A stretch of DNA of 64,000 bases from Rhizobium sp. CF122 (GCF_000282035.1 NZ_AKKA01000070.1:141875-205874), one strand, 5' to 3'. Shown: positions 1-8,246, counted from the stretch's first letter. The notes: generated from the letters alone by a model not told the origin. Numbers and translations: made by a program.

Positions 1-493
1 CACTTGGAATGGACGAGAAACACACACCACCGTTTTTTGTTCCCTATGTATCAACTGTTCCGCTTTCATGGAAAAAACCAGATCGAGCCGCATTTTCCGG
101 TTCCTCTCAGGAACGTTAGCATCATGGGGGTGTCGGGGCGGGCTGGATCGATTGTCGATTTTCGGCGAAAGGCCGTTGACAGCCTAGATGCAAATCCGGC
201 CACACGTATGGCGCGAATTTCAAGATTCAGCATCTTGTGGGAAAAAGTGATTCAAAATCAATACTTAGCCGTGAACAAACACTGAATCAGCCGGAGTCAG
301 CGATTCGTCTCCGATTCGTTCTCAAGCTGTTCCGAATCGCAAAACGAGCAATCTGCAAGCTTTTCGCGCAACAGAAAACCGCAGAGTAAATTCAAATCAG
401 CCCTTGCGTTTGAGACAACGGCTGTCCATGTGTTGTCTGCTCTCGGAGAGGAGCTGACTTGACCTGGGGCACCCTCGCCTCACTTGCAGGACC
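1..493. other. Intergenic region upstream of the helicase, no supported gene
   Basis: No convincing gene is seen in these 493 bases. One open frame (4-285, + strand) gives a 93-residue product, but it has no recognisable domain, no clear ribosome-binding site, and a lower GC content than the neighbouring genes. The stretch 300-340 has an inverted repeat (GCGATTCG at 300-307, CGAATCGC at 333-340) with an extra GATTCG at 313-318 between the arms. A short hairpin with arms GTTCCT and AGGAAC lies near 103-117. The region probably carries the helicase promoter and the tail of whatever lies to the left. Confidence 0.5.
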
Positions 494-3400
494 ATGACAC
501 TGACATCGCAGCCGATGATACTGAGCGGGCGCGGAGTAACCGCGGTGCTCGGGCCAACCAATACCGGCAAGACGCATTATGCCATCGAGCGCATGGTTGC
601 GCACGGCACTGGCGTGATCGGACTACCGTTGCGGCTGCTGGCACGCGAGGTCTATACACGCGTCGCCGAAAAGGTCGGGATCCAGAATGTTGCGCTGGTA
701 ACGGGCGAGGAGAAGATATCGCCTCCCAACGCCCGCTTTTCGGTCTGCACGGTTGAGGCGATGCCGCGCGAGACCAAAGCCGCCTTTGTCGCAATCGACG
801 AAGTGCAGCTCGCGGGCGATCTGGAACGTGGTCATATCTTTACGGACCGTATCCTGCATCTGCGCGGTCGCGACGAGACGCTGCTGCTCGGCGCCGGCAC
901 TATGCGTCCAATTTTACAGCAGCTTCTTCCGGGCATTACCGTTGTCGAGCGACCGCGACTTTCCCAGCTGTTCTACGCCGGACAAAAGAAGATCACACGC
1001 CTGCCTCAACGTTCGGCGATCGTCGCCTTCTCGGCGGATGAAGTCTATGCGATCGCCGAGTTGATCCGGAGGCAGCGAGGCGGGGCAGCCGTCGTCCTTG
1101 GAGCCCTTAGTCCACGTACCCGCAATGCGCAGGTGGCGCTCTACCAAGCCGGAGACGTGGAGTATCTGGTCGCGACGGATGCGATCGGCATGGGTCTCAA
1201 TCTCGATGTCGATCATGTCGCCTTCGCGCAGGATCGCAAATTCGACGGCTACCAGTTCCGTAATCTCAATTCTGCCGAACTCGGGCAGATTGCCGGCCGC
1301 GCCGGTCGACACGTTCGCGATGGGACATTTGGCGTCACCGGCCAAGTCGATCCCTTCGATGAGGAATTGGTCGAACGCATCGAAGGTCACGAATTCGACA
1401 ATGTAAAAGTGCTGCAATGGCGCTCAAAGAACCTCGACTTCGCCTCCATTCACGCGCTGCGCGCGAGCCTTGAGACCGGCCCTACCGTTTCCGGCCTGAC
1501 ACGCGCTCTGCCTGCCGTTGATCAACAAGCGCTGGAACACCTGTCGCGCTACCCTGAGATCATCGACCTTGCGAACAATCCGGCGAGCGTCGAGAAGTTG
1601 TGGGAAGCCTGCGCGCTTCCGGACTACCGGCGCATCGCGCCGGCCCAACACGCCGATCTCATCTCCACCCTCTTTTCCGATCTCGTCCGCTATGGCACGG
1701 TAAATGAGGACTTCCTTGCCGAGCAGGTACATCGCGCGGATCGAACGGACGGTGAGATTGACACGCTTTCGGCGCGAATCGCGCAGATAAGGACTTGGAC
1801 CTATGTATCGAATCGGCCCAATTGGCTTGCCGATCCGACACACTGGCAGGAAAAGACGCGGGAAATCGAAGATCGATTGTCCGATGCGTTACATGAAAGG
1901 TTGACGAAACGCTTTGTTGATCGCAGGACATCTGTGCTCATGAAGCGCCTGAGAGAGAATGCGATGCTGGAAGCTGAAATCAGTGTAAATGGCGATGTCT
2001 TTGTTGAAGGACATCATGTGGGGCAGTTGTCGGGATTCCGGTTCACGCCCATTTCGGGAGCGGAGGGACCGGACGCCAAGGCTGTTCAGTCTGCTTCGCA
2101 GAAGGCGCTTGCTCTGGAATTCGAGGCGCGTGCGGCTCGCCTCCACGCGGCCGGCAATAGCGATCTCGCGATCAGCTCCGACGGTTCGATCCGCTGGTTG
2201 GGCGACCCGGTGGCACGACTGGCAGGCAGTGATCATGTCATGCGCCCGCGCGTCATTATTCTCGCCGACGAGCAGTTGACCGGCAGTGCACGTGACCACG
2301 TGACCGCCCGTATCGAGCGCTTCGTAAATCATCATATCAGCACGGTTCTGAAGCCGCTTGACGATCTGTCCCGCGCAGAGGATCTGCAGGGCCTGGCAAA
2401 GGGCCTGGCATTTCAGCTCGTCGAGAACCTCGGCGTGCTGTTCCGGCGCGACGTGACCGAAGAAGTAAAGTCGCTGGATCAGGATGCCCGCGCTTCGATG
2501 CGCCGCTACGGTGTCCGCTTCGGTGCCTACCACATCTTCGTCCCCGCCCTTCTGAAGCCCGCCCCTGCAGAGCTCATCACACTCCTTTGGGCGTTGAAGA
2601 ATGACGGTCTCGACAAGCCGGGTTATGGCGATCTCATTCCGGTGCTGGCTGCCGGCCGCACCTCGGTCGTCACCGATCCGGGTTTCGAGCGCACCTTCTA
2701 CAAGCTGGCCGGCTTCCGATTCCTCGGTAAACGCGCGGTTCGCATCGATATCCTTGAGCGCCTGGCGGATATCATCCGCCCGCTGCTTCAGTGGAAGCCG
2801 GGCCAGGCAAATCGTCCCGAAGGAGCATATGACGGCCGCCGCTTCACGACGACGACCGCTATGCTTTCGATCCTTGGTGCAACACTCGAGGACATGGAAG
2901 AAATCCTGAAGGGGCTCGGCTATCGCTCCGATGCCGTCAAGGCGGAGGAGGCAGCAGCCCATCTGTCGGCTCAGGACGCCTCGGCAGCGCTGGCGACCGG
3001 GACTGCGGTTGAGGATGGCGCAGAGAAGGCGGATCACGACGATGCCGACAGCGCATCGGAGGAAGCCGCCTCGGAAGCTCCCGCTGCTGTTGAAGCAGTG
3101 GTGACCGAACAACCAGTCGCGGCAAATCCCGAAGAAGCCGAGGAGCCGAAGCCGGTTCTTCTCTGGCGCCTCGGTGGTCGCACGGACAATCAGCGCCAGG
3201 CTCGCAACCCGGGCGAACGTCGCGGTGGCAACAATCGCGGCCAGGACCGGGGATCTGATCATCGCCGCCAAGGTGGTGCAAATGACGAGGGCCGAGACGG
3301 CAACCGCCAGCATCACGGCAAGGATGGCGGCAAGCCACATCAGGGACGCGGCGACCGCAACGAACAGCGCGGCGACCGTCAAGACCGTGGCGATCGCAAG

Positions 3401-3532
3401 GATCGCAACAACAATCGCGGCGGCCCACAGCCACTGCGCTTCGAGGCAAAGCCACCGCGCAAGGAAAAGCCGATTGATCCGGATTCTCCTTTCGCGAAGC
3501 TCGCTGCCTTGAAGGAGCAGATGAAGAAGTAG
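494..3532 (+). CDS. Suv3-like superfamily II DNA/RNA helicase
   Basis: The 1012-residue protein begins with a helicase core. Walker A GPTNTGKT is at residues 20-27, a DEVQ box (motif II) at 102-105, and motif VI QIAGRAGR at 265-272. This layout, with the GPTNTGKT spelling, is typical of the mitochondrial Suv3 group of RNA helicases, which in mitochondria unwind RNA for degradation. The last ~150 residues change character: an acidic Ala/Glu stretch, then an Arg/Gly/Asn/Gln-rich tail that is probably disordered and RNA binding. The ATG at 494 follows a weak GGA. The S4-domain gene starts 3 bases after the stop, so the two are probably cotranscribed, which fits an RNA role. The exact substrate cannot be read from the sequence. 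Confidence 0.9.
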   Translation: MTLTSQPMILSGRGVTAVLGPTNTGKTHYAIERMVAHGTGVIGLPLRLLAREVYTRVAEKVGIQNVALVTGEEKISPPNARFSVCTVEAMPRETKAAFVAIDEVQLAGDLERGHIFTDRILHLRGRDETLLLGAGTMRPILQQLLPGITVVERPRLSQLFYAGQKKITRLPQRSAIVAFSADEVYAIAELIRRQRGGAAVVLGALSPRTRNAQVALYQAGDVEYLVATDAIGMGLNLDVDHVAFAQDRKFDGYQFRNLNSAELGQIAGRAGRHVRDGTFGVTGQVDPFDEELVERIEGHEFDNVKVLQWRSKNLDFASIHALRASLETGPTVSGLTRALPAVDQQALEHLSRYPEIIDLANNPASVEKLWEACALPDYRRIAPAQHADLISTLFSDLVRYGTVNEDFLAEQVHRADRTDGEIDTLSARIAQIRTWTYVSNRPNWLADPTHWQEKTREIEDRLSDALHERLTKRFVDRRTSVLMKRLRENAMLEAEISVNGDVFVEGHHVGQLSGFRFTPISGAEGPDAKAVQSASQKALALEFEARAARLHAAGNSDLAISSDGSIRWLGDPVARLAGSDHVMRPRVIILADEQLTGSARDHVTARIERFVNHHISTVLKPLDDLSRAEDLQGLAKGLAFQLVENLGVLFRRDVTEEVKSLDQDARASMRRYGVRFGAYHIFVPALLKPAPAELITLLWALKNDGLDKPGYGDLIPVLAAGRTSVVTDPGFERTFYKLAGFRFLGKRAVRIDILERLADIIRPLLQWKPGQANRPEGAYDGRRFTTTTAMLSILGATLEDMEEILKGLGYRSDAVKAEEAAAHLSAQDASAALATGTAVEDGAEKADHDDADSASEEAASEAPAAVEAVVTEQPVAANPEEAEEPKPVLLWRLGGRTDNQRQARNPGERRGGNNRGQDRGSDHRRQGGANDEGRDGNRQHHGKDGGKPHQGRGDRNEQRGDRQDRGDRKDRNNNRGGPQPLRFEAKPPRKEKPIDPDSPFAKLAALKEQMKK

Positions 3533-3535
3533 CGG

Positions 3536-3940
3536 ATGAGCGGGGAGACACAGCCAGGAAGCGGTTCGCGGCAGCGCATCGACAAGTGGCTGTTCTTCAC
3601 GCGTATGGTAAAGTCGCGCTCGCTGGCACAAAGCCACATTCAATCCGGGCATGTCCGGATCAATGGCGAGCGCGCCCTCCAGCCGAGTCAAACGGTCAAG
3701 GTGGGCGACAAGGTCGAGCTGGCACTCGAGCGGCGCGACGTTGTCCTCATCGTCAAATCAGGCGGCGAGCGGCGTGGCCCCTATGAGGAAGCCCGGCTCC
3801 TCTATGAGGATCTGACGCCACCGCCCGACGAGACAAAACGCCTGACACCTTATGAGCAGGCAATGCGGGCCACAGGGGCGGGACGACCCACAAAAAAGGA
3901 ACGTCGTGCAATCGACAGGCTGATGTCGGACGAGGATTAG
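3536..3940 (+). CDS. S4-domain RNA-binding protein, Hsp15 family
   Basis: The product has 134 residues. An S4 RNA-binding fold spans about residues 12-70, with the hallmark RIDKWLFFTRMVKSRSLA at its start and GHVRINGERA in its middle. A basic C-terminal tail follows. Hsp15 (HslR) in E. coli binds free 50S subunits carrying stalled nascent chains; by family, a ribosome-associated role is likely here. The ATG lies 3 bases after the helicase stop codon, so the pair probably forms an operon. No heat-shock promoter was recognised directly in front of it. Confidence 0.88.
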   Translation: MSGETQPGSGSRQRIDKWLFFTRMVKSRSLAQSHIQSGHVRINGERALQPSQTVKVGDKVELALERRDVVLIVKSGGERRGPYEEARLLYEDLTPPPDETKRLTPYEQAMRATGAGRPTKKERRAIDRLMSDED

Positions 3941-4133
3941 AAAACTCTATCCGAACTGTCGAGTTCTGCGATTTCTTTATCCTTGAAATCCGCAGACAAA
4001 GCCGATACGTCACAATCAACTTGCCGGATAGCGTGAATGCCTCCCAAGCATCTCACCGCTTCCTTTCCGGTTGGGGGAAGGCGCGACGTTCCAGGTTGCC
4101 CGGCCCCATTGTATGGAAGTCCTGGAGTTCTTC

Positions 4134-4472
4134 ATGACCTATGTCGTGACCGACAATTGCATTCGCTGCAAATATACCGACTGCGTGGAAGTCTGCCCCG
4201 TCGACTGCTTCTATGAAGGCGAAAACTTCCTCGTCATTCATCCTGACGAGTGCATCGACTGTGGCGTTTGTGAGCCGGAATGTCCCGCCGAGGCAATCAA
4301 ACCGGACACGGAGCCGGGCCTCGACAAGTGGCTCAAGATCAACGCCGAGTATGCCAGCATCTGGCCGAACATCACGGTCAAGAAGGATGCCATGCCCGAA
4401 GCGAAGGAACTGGATGGCGAAACCGGCAAGTTCGAGAAGTATTTCTCGGAGAAGCCCGGAGCGGGCGACTGA
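4134..4472 (+). CDS. fdxA: FdxA-type 7Fe ferredoxin
   Basis: The 112-residue protein has the cysteine pattern of 7Fe ferredoxins. C9, C12, C17, C21 and C25 lie in the first motif and C40, C43, C46 and C50 in the second ([14 protein letters not shown]). These would hold one [3Fe-4S] and one [4Fe-4S] cluster. It is a small cytoplasmic electron carrier whose partner is not revealed by neighbours. I chose the ATG at 4134 because GGAG sits just upstream and the family starts with MTYVVTDNC; the open frame extends to 4071, but the added residues do not belong to the family. It stands alone, with 193 bases before it and 389 after. Confidence 0.95.
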   Translation: MTYVVTDNCIRCKYTDCVEVCPVDCFYEGENFLVIHPDECIDCGVCEPECPAEAIKPDTEPGLDKWLKINAEYASIWPNITVKKDAMPEAKELDGETGKFEKYFSEKPGAGD

Positions 4473-4861
4473 TCCTCCGGTAGGTCTGAAACCGGGTTCA
4501 GTGAGCTGGAAAACGCTTGAAGTGTGTCTGCGGCATATGGGTGTCATGTGTTGCGCGCATGACTCAGGCGCAGTAAATTATTGATTTCCTCATATTTTTG
4601 TGATAGCTTTCTGACACTGATCCATTTTGCGGCATGAAGCATGCCCAAACCACCACGAAAGCAAAACAAATCCAAAAACGCGGTTTCCGTGACATATCAA
4701 CGCCTTGAGCCGTGAGGTTCCAAGCTTGTGCGCATGGATATGTTTGCTTTTGTCCGGTGGGACCAGAAGTAAGTCACCCGACGGATCCGACCGTCTCATC
4801 CGGGCCTGACTGACCCGGCTCCGGCTGCAGCCGGAAGCGTAACAGGGAGTGTTTGAATAGA
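4473..4861. other. Long intergenic region between fdxA and carD
   Basis: These 389 bases contain no supported coding region. The 5' half is AT-rich (around 4575-4610) and probably contains the carD promoter, though no box is clear enough to assign. The 3' half is GC-rich and has a perfect 14-base palindrome, CCGGCTGCAGCCGG, at 4821-4834, just before the carD ribosome-binding site. A long structured carD leader or a small RNA is possible but not shown. Confidence 0.45.
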
Positions 4862-5434
4862 ATGACGACCCAGCAGAAAAAACCTTCTTCCGCACGTCAC
4901 GGCTTCAAGACCGGTGAATCGATCGTGTACCCCGCACACGGCGTCGGTACCATCAGCGCCATCGAAGAGCAAGAAGTAGCAGGCATGAAGCTTGAACTTT
5001 TCGTTATCGATTTCGAGAAGGACAAGATGCGCCTGAAAGTGCCGGTCGCCAAGGCCATGAGCATCGGCATGCGTAAGCTATCCGAAACCGATTTCGTCGA
5101 GCGTGCATTGAAGGTTGTGCAGGGCAAGGCGCGCGTCAAGCGTACCATGTGGTCCCGTCGCGCCCAGGAATATGATGCCAAGATCAATTCCGGCGACCTC
5201 ATTTCCATCGCTGAAGTTGTCCGCGATCTCTATCGCGCCGAAAACCAGCCGGAACAATCCTATTCCGAACGTCAGCTTTATGAAGCTGCGCTTGACCGCA
5301 TGGCACGCGAAATCGCTGCCGTGAACAAGATGTCGGAAACCGAAGCCGTCCGTCTCGTAGAGACCAACCTCAACAAGGGTCCGAAGCGCGGCAAGGCAAT
5401 CGAAGAAGACGAATCTCAGGACGAAGCTGCATAA
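4862..5434 (+). CDS. carD: CarD-family transcriptional regulator (CarD/CdnL/TRCF RID domain)
   Basis: The 190-residue protein has an N-terminal CarD_TRCF domain at about residues 15-75 (motifs ESIVYPAHGVGTI and VPVAKAMSIGMRKLS) and a helical C-terminal half. CarD/CdnL proteins bind the RNA polymerase beta subunit and stabilise open complexes, notably at rRNA promoters. The ATG at 4862 is preferred to an in-frame TTG at 4853, because the TTG sits only about 4 bases from the AGGGAG box at 4844-4849. A strong terminator follows. The acidic C-terminal end (EEDESQDEAA) is usual for alphaproteobacterial members. Confidence 0.92.
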   Translation: MTTQQKKPSSARHGFKTGESIVYPAHGVGTISAIEEQEVAGMKLELFVIDFEKDKMRLKVPVAKAMSIGMRKLSETDFVERALKVVQGKARVKRTMWSRRAQEYDAKINSGDLISIAEVVRDLYRAENQPEQSYSERQLYEAALDRMAREIAAVNKMSETEAVRLVETNLNKGPKRGKAIEEDESQDEAA

Positions 5435-5455
5435 GCTCCTTGTTTTTCTTGAAAA

Positions 5456-5484
5456 AAAACCCGGCCTCGCGCCGGGTTTTTTAT
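5456..5484 (+). terminator. Rho-independent terminator after carD
   Basis: A GC-rich stem AACCCGGC...GCCGGGTT is followed directly by a T run (5476-5482). It lies about 25 bases after the carD stop codon and separates carD from the rpoH2 leader. Confidence 0.9.
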
Positions 5485-5485
5485 T

Positions 5486-5510
5486 GGAACTTTTTCCATC
5501 CTGGCGCGTT
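5486..5510 (+). promoter_or_regulatory. EcfG/RpoE2-type sigma promoter upstream of rpoH2
   Basis: GGAAC at 5486-5490, then exactly 16 bases, then CGTT at 5507-5510. This matches the consensus of general stress ECF sigma factors (EcfG, RpoE2) in Alphaproteobacteria, GGAAC-N16/17-CGTT. In Sinorhizobium meliloti rpoH2 is known to be under RpoE2 control, so the position fits. Transcription would start near 5517 and give a leader of about 300 bases before rpoH2. Confidence 0.82.
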
Positions 5511-5553
5511 TTAGGGATGTAGCTGCGGACCGCGTCGGGAACTGACATCACCC

Positions 5554-5583
5554 TCGAACGCTCGCATTCCTGTAAACGTTCGA
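5554..5583 (+). repeat. Inverted repeat in the rpoH2 leader
   Basis: Perfect arms TCGAACG (5554-5560) and CGTTCGA (5577-5583) are separated by 16 bases. The second arm abuts the ribosome-binding site of the small ORF at 5597. It could be an RNA hairpin beside that site or a DNA operator; the sequence does not decide. Confidence 0.6.
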
Positions 5584-5596
5584 TGAGGAGCGGATC

Positions 5597-5668
5597 ATGC
5601 CTTCCACGTTCTGCCTATCCGGCAACTTGAAGAAACTGGTCCTACCCGGCCGTACTACCGGCGCATAA
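5597..5668 (+). CDS. Putative 23-residue leader peptide upstream of rpoH2
   Basis: ATG at 5597 opens a 23-codon frame that ends in TAA at 5666-5668. The peptide begins MPSTFCLSGN, ends PGRTTGA, and has a basic centre (LKKLVLPGR). The initiation site is strong: GAGGAG at 5585-5590, 6 bases before the ATG. The frame lies inside the predicted EcfG-driven leader of rpoH2. Its stop codon touches a small hairpin that competes with a larger terminator-like hairpin. This suggests a translated regulatory leader rather than a metabolic product. I do not recognise the peptide, and coding status needs ribosome profiling or conservation evidence. Confidence 0.5.
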   Translation: MPSTFCLSGNLKKLVLPGRTTGA

Positions 5669-5715
5669 CCCTAAGCTAGGGCCCCATCTGGAAACGTCCA
5701 GAGTTCGGGGCCTTT
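5669..5715 (+). promoter_or_regulatory. Two mutually exclusive hairpins, attenuator-like, before rpoH2
   Basis: Hairpin A pairs CCCTA (5669-5673) with TAGGG (5677-5681). Hairpin B pairs GGCCCC (5680-5685) with GGGGCC (5707-5712) and has an inner stem CTGG/CCAG (5688-5691 with 5698-5701). The two share G5680 and G5681, so both cannot form fully. Hairpin B is followed by TTTAT and is terminator-like, though its T run is short. A ribosome at the leader stop codon (5666-5668) would cover hairpin A. Confidence 0.5.
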
Positions 5716-5812
5716 ATACGTTCAAGACATGAATTTGGTCTGGGCAGCAACGTCCGGAAGCAAGCATTCTTTGCCCTTTTTTTGGCGTGACGCCTGAATT
5801 CAGGAGACCGAT

Positions 5813-6676
5813 ATGAAGAACATGTCAGCAGACCGGCGCATGATTAAAATCGCCATGGCGGCTCCCTACCTTGCTCGCGAAGAGGAACACGATCTCGCAA
5901 TCCGCTGGAAAAACAATGATGACCGTGGCGCCCGCAATCAGATCGCCATGGCCCACATGCGTCTCGTTATCTCAATGGCGGGAAAATTTCGTAATTTCGG
6001 TCTACCGATGAGCGACCTCGTGCAGGAGGGCTACGTCGGGCTGCTGGAGGCCGCAGCACGCTTCGAGCCCGAGCGTGATGTCCGCTTCTCAACCTATGCA
6101 AGCTGGTGGATCCGTGCATCCATCCAGGATTACATCCTTCGCAACTGGTCGATTGTCCGCGGCGGTACGAGTTCTGCCCAGAAGGCCCTTTTCTTCAATC
6201 TTCGTCGGCTGCGCGCCAAGCTCGCCAGGGGTGACACACAGCTCACTCTCCAGTCCATCCACCAGGAAATCGCCGCCGCTCTCGGCGTTAGCCTCTCCGA
6301 CGTCCAGACGATGGATGCAAGGCTTTCAAGCAACGACGCCTCGCTTCAAGCACCCTCGGTTTCAGGCGATGCCGACAGTGCCGAGAAGATGGATTTCCTC
6401 GTCAGCGATGAGCCGCTCCCGGACGAACAGGTATCAAACATGATCGACGGCGAGCGCCGACGCAATTGGCTCGCTTCTGCCCTGAAACACCTCAATGAGC
6501 GGGAAATGAAGATCATCAGCGCCCGCAGACTCGCGGAAGACGGCGCTACGCTTGAGGAACTCGGCGCCGACCTCGGTATTTCCAAGGAGCGCGTCCGGCA
6601 AATCGAAAGCCGGGCAATGGAAAAACTCCGCAGCGCGCTGGTCAGCGCTGACCCCTATATGGCCGCATCGGCCTGA
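5813..6676 (+). CDS. rpoH2: RNA polymerase sigma factor RpoH2 (sigma-32 family)
   Basis: The 287-residue protein has the sigma-70 order. Region 2 includes SDLVQEGYVGLLEAAARFEP and RFSTYASWWIRASIQDYILRNWSIVR. The RpoH-specific box appears as QKALFFNLRRLRAK. Region 4 ends in a helix-turn-helix (TLEELGADLGISKERVRQIESRAM is split here only for description: TLEELGADLGIS then KERVRQIESRAM). Many rhizobia carry two RpoH factors; the N-terminus MKNMSADRRMIKIAM and the EcfG-type promoter upstream point to RpoH2, linked to general stress rather than acute heat shock. AGGAG precedes the ATG. A terminator follows. Confidence 0.9.
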   Translation: MKNMSADRRMIKIAMAAPYLAREEEHDLAIRWKNNDDRGARNQIAMAHMRLVISMAGKFRNFGLPMSDLVQEGYVGLLEAAARFEPERDVRFSTYASWWIRASIQDYILRNWSIVRGGTSSAQKALFFNLRRLRAKLARGDTQLTLQSIHQEIAAALGVSLSDVQTMDARLSSNDASLQAPSVSGDADSAEKMDFLVSDEPLPDEQVSNMIDGERRRNWLASALKHLNEREMKIISARRLAEDGATLEELGADLGISKERVRQIESRAMEKLRSALVSADPYMAASA

Positions 6677-6703
6677 AAGAGCTACTCCCCCAGTGATGGA
6701 ACT

Positions 6704-6733
6704 GGCCCGGTGAAAGCCGGGCCTCTTTTTATT
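6704..6733 (+). terminator. Terminator after rpoH2
   Basis: GGCCCGG (6704-6710), loop TGAAAG, CCGGGCC (6717-6723), then TCTTTTTATT. It overlaps the stop codon of the convergent M48 protease gene and may insulate the two. Confidence 0.88.
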
Positions 6734-8246
6734 CCGCGATAATCTTGACGCGGTCGCCCGGAGAAACGGAGGCACCCGTCGGCAAGGCGTTGATAAGCTT
6801 GAAGAGATCAAGCTTTCGATCCGTGCCCATCATCCGCGCAGCAAGCGTCGTGATATTTTCGCCCGGTCGTACTTTGACTACCCTGACGCGCAAAGGCTTC
6901 AGCGACGCAGTCTCCTCCGGCGTCATTCGGCGGAAGCTTGCCCGCAATACGTCGGCCGTCTGCTGCAGCGTCGGGCTCCCCTTCGGCACGGCCGTCAGGA
7001 ACCGGAAGATCTGCGCATTGTTGCGGATAACGGTGACGTCGAAGTCCCAGCGATCTGCACTCGCTCGCGCCGTTGCGGCTTCCATCCCGTTGACCGTGAC
7101 CTGCTGGATGGTGGACGGATCAAGGCCGGTAACCCAGCCGCTGGAGATATAGTTGGTCAGGCTCTGGCTCTGATTATCCGCGACGCCATCGAAACGGATC
7201 GCGACATCGCCCGGGCCGGTCGCCATGACCGCCTCGACCTTGTTGTCGATCTTGAAATCAGGTGGTACGTCAAAGCGGATACCAAGCCCGCCATGCAGGA
7301 AGGTCTGACCGCGGACATAGCCTTCCTCCGGGCTGTCACCGTAAAGCAGGCCGTCGATTCCATCGAGATAATAGTCCCTGCCCGTGTCACCAACCTTGCC
7401 TTCCTGGCCAAACGCACGCGCATGGTCGCGCGCAAGTTCGATGCGCTGCGCCGAATTCGGGTGGCTGGACAGGAAGTCGAGGCTCTGATCCGCCTCGGGA
7501 TCGACCGACATGAAGCGGCTGTAGGCGGCCATCGAATCCAAGAACCGCGCAGCCGCATAAGGATCGTAGCCCGCTTCACCGAGCATGCGCACGCCGATCA
7601 CGTCCGCCTGCAGTTCCTGTTGCCGCGAAAAAGCAGCCAATCGGAGCTTGCCGCGTGCCAGGGCCTGCTTTCCGGCAATATCGCTGGACAGCACCTCGGC
7701 CACGACGCGGCTGGCGATGACCTCAGCTTCCTCGCGCTTCTGCCGTTCGATGCCATGATTTGCTGTGACATGGCCCATCTCATGCGAGAGGACCGCAGCG
7801 ACCTCGGAAGCGTCGTTGGCAAGCGCCAGCAAGCCGCGCGTTACATAGAGATAGCCGCCGGGCAGTGCAAAGGCGTTGATAGCCGGCGAGTTCAGGATAG
7901 TGATGCGATAGGACTGGCTGGGATTCTCGGAAACAGCCGTCAGTGCGCCCGCGATGCGGGCAACTAGGCGTTCGGTCTTTGCATCCTTGTACTCACCGCC
8001 ATAGCTCGCAACGATACGTGGATGCTCACGGGCGCCCATGGCAGCGCGCGGATCGTTCTTCTGCACTTCATCGACGATCTGCGGACTGGAGGACGGTGCA
8101 ACGCTCGGCTGGTAGGATTGTTCAAGGATGGACTGGCAGCCGTACAGCGCCACGCTCGTTGCACACACGAACGACACTCGTCGCGCCAGACGGCACGCAG
8201 ACGAGAGCACATCACTGGAAGGCGCGGGGAATTTCCACGTCGTCAT
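6729..8246 (-). CDS. M48-family zinc metalloprotease lipoprotein (BepA-like) with C-terminal LysM-like domain
   Basis: The ATG at 8246 gives 505 residues. A signal peptide ends in a lipobox (VALYGC, lipidated Cys37), so the protein should be a periplasmic lipoprotein. The M48 zinc site HEMGH is at residues 155-159, and a second element QELQADVIG supplies the third ligand. The last ~55 residues (VRVVKVRPGENITTLAARM onward) resemble a LysM peptidoglycan-binding repeat. BepA-like proteases handle misfolded outer-membrane proteins; a role in envelope quality control is an inference. The open frame continues upstream to 8369, but those residues do not look like part of the protein and would bury the signal peptide. 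Confidence 0.88.
   Translation of the reverse strand: MTTWKFPAPSSDVLSSACRLARRVSFVCATSVALYGCQSILEQSYQPSVAPSSSPQIVDEVQKNDPRAAMGAREHPRIVASYGGEYKDAKTERLVARIAGALTAVSENPSQSYRITILNSPAINAFALPGGYLYVTRGLLALANDASEVAAVLSHEMGHVTANHGIERQKREEAEVIASRVVAEVLSSDIAGKQALARGKLRLAAFSRQQELQADVIGVRMLGEAGYDPYAAARFLDSMAAYSRFMSVDPEADQSLDFLSSHPNSAQRIELARDHARAFGQEGKVGDTGRDYYLDGIDGLLYGDSPEEGYVRGQTFLHGGLGIRFDVPPDFKIDNKVEAVMATGPGDVAIRFDGVADNQSQSLTNYISSGWVTGLDPSTIQQVTVNGMEAATARASADRWDFDVTVIRNNAQIFRFLTAVPKGSPTLQQTADVLRASFRRMTPEETASLKPLRVRVVKVRPGENITTLAARMMGTDRKLDLFKLINALPTGASVSPGDRVKIIAE

Larger units (their letters stand above)
5435..5812. other. carD-rpoH2 intergenic region
   Basis: This 378-base gap holds, in order, the carD terminator, the GGAAC/CGTT promoter, an inverted repeat, the 23-codon ORF and the competing hairpins, all listed separately. 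From 5716 to 5812 there is a T-rich stretch (around 5770-5781), a small palindrome GGCGTGACGCC near 5783-5793, and AGGAG at about 5801-5805 serving the rpoH2 ATG. Confidence 0.7.

Noticed and set aside
4..285. Possible 93-residue gene at the left edge
   Set aside because: No domain, no ribosome-binding site, composition not like the neighbouring genes; left as uncertain intergenic DNA.
1889..3691. Long open frame of about 600 residues on the minus strand over the helicase 3' half
   Set aside because: It has no family motifs, it mirrors the high GC of the helicase gene, and the plus-strand protein is a clear helicase.
5538..5562. Second EcfG-like promoter with GGAAC at 5538 and CGCT at 5559
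   Set aside because: The -10 deviates from CGTT, and a perfect match lies just upstream; listed only as weak.
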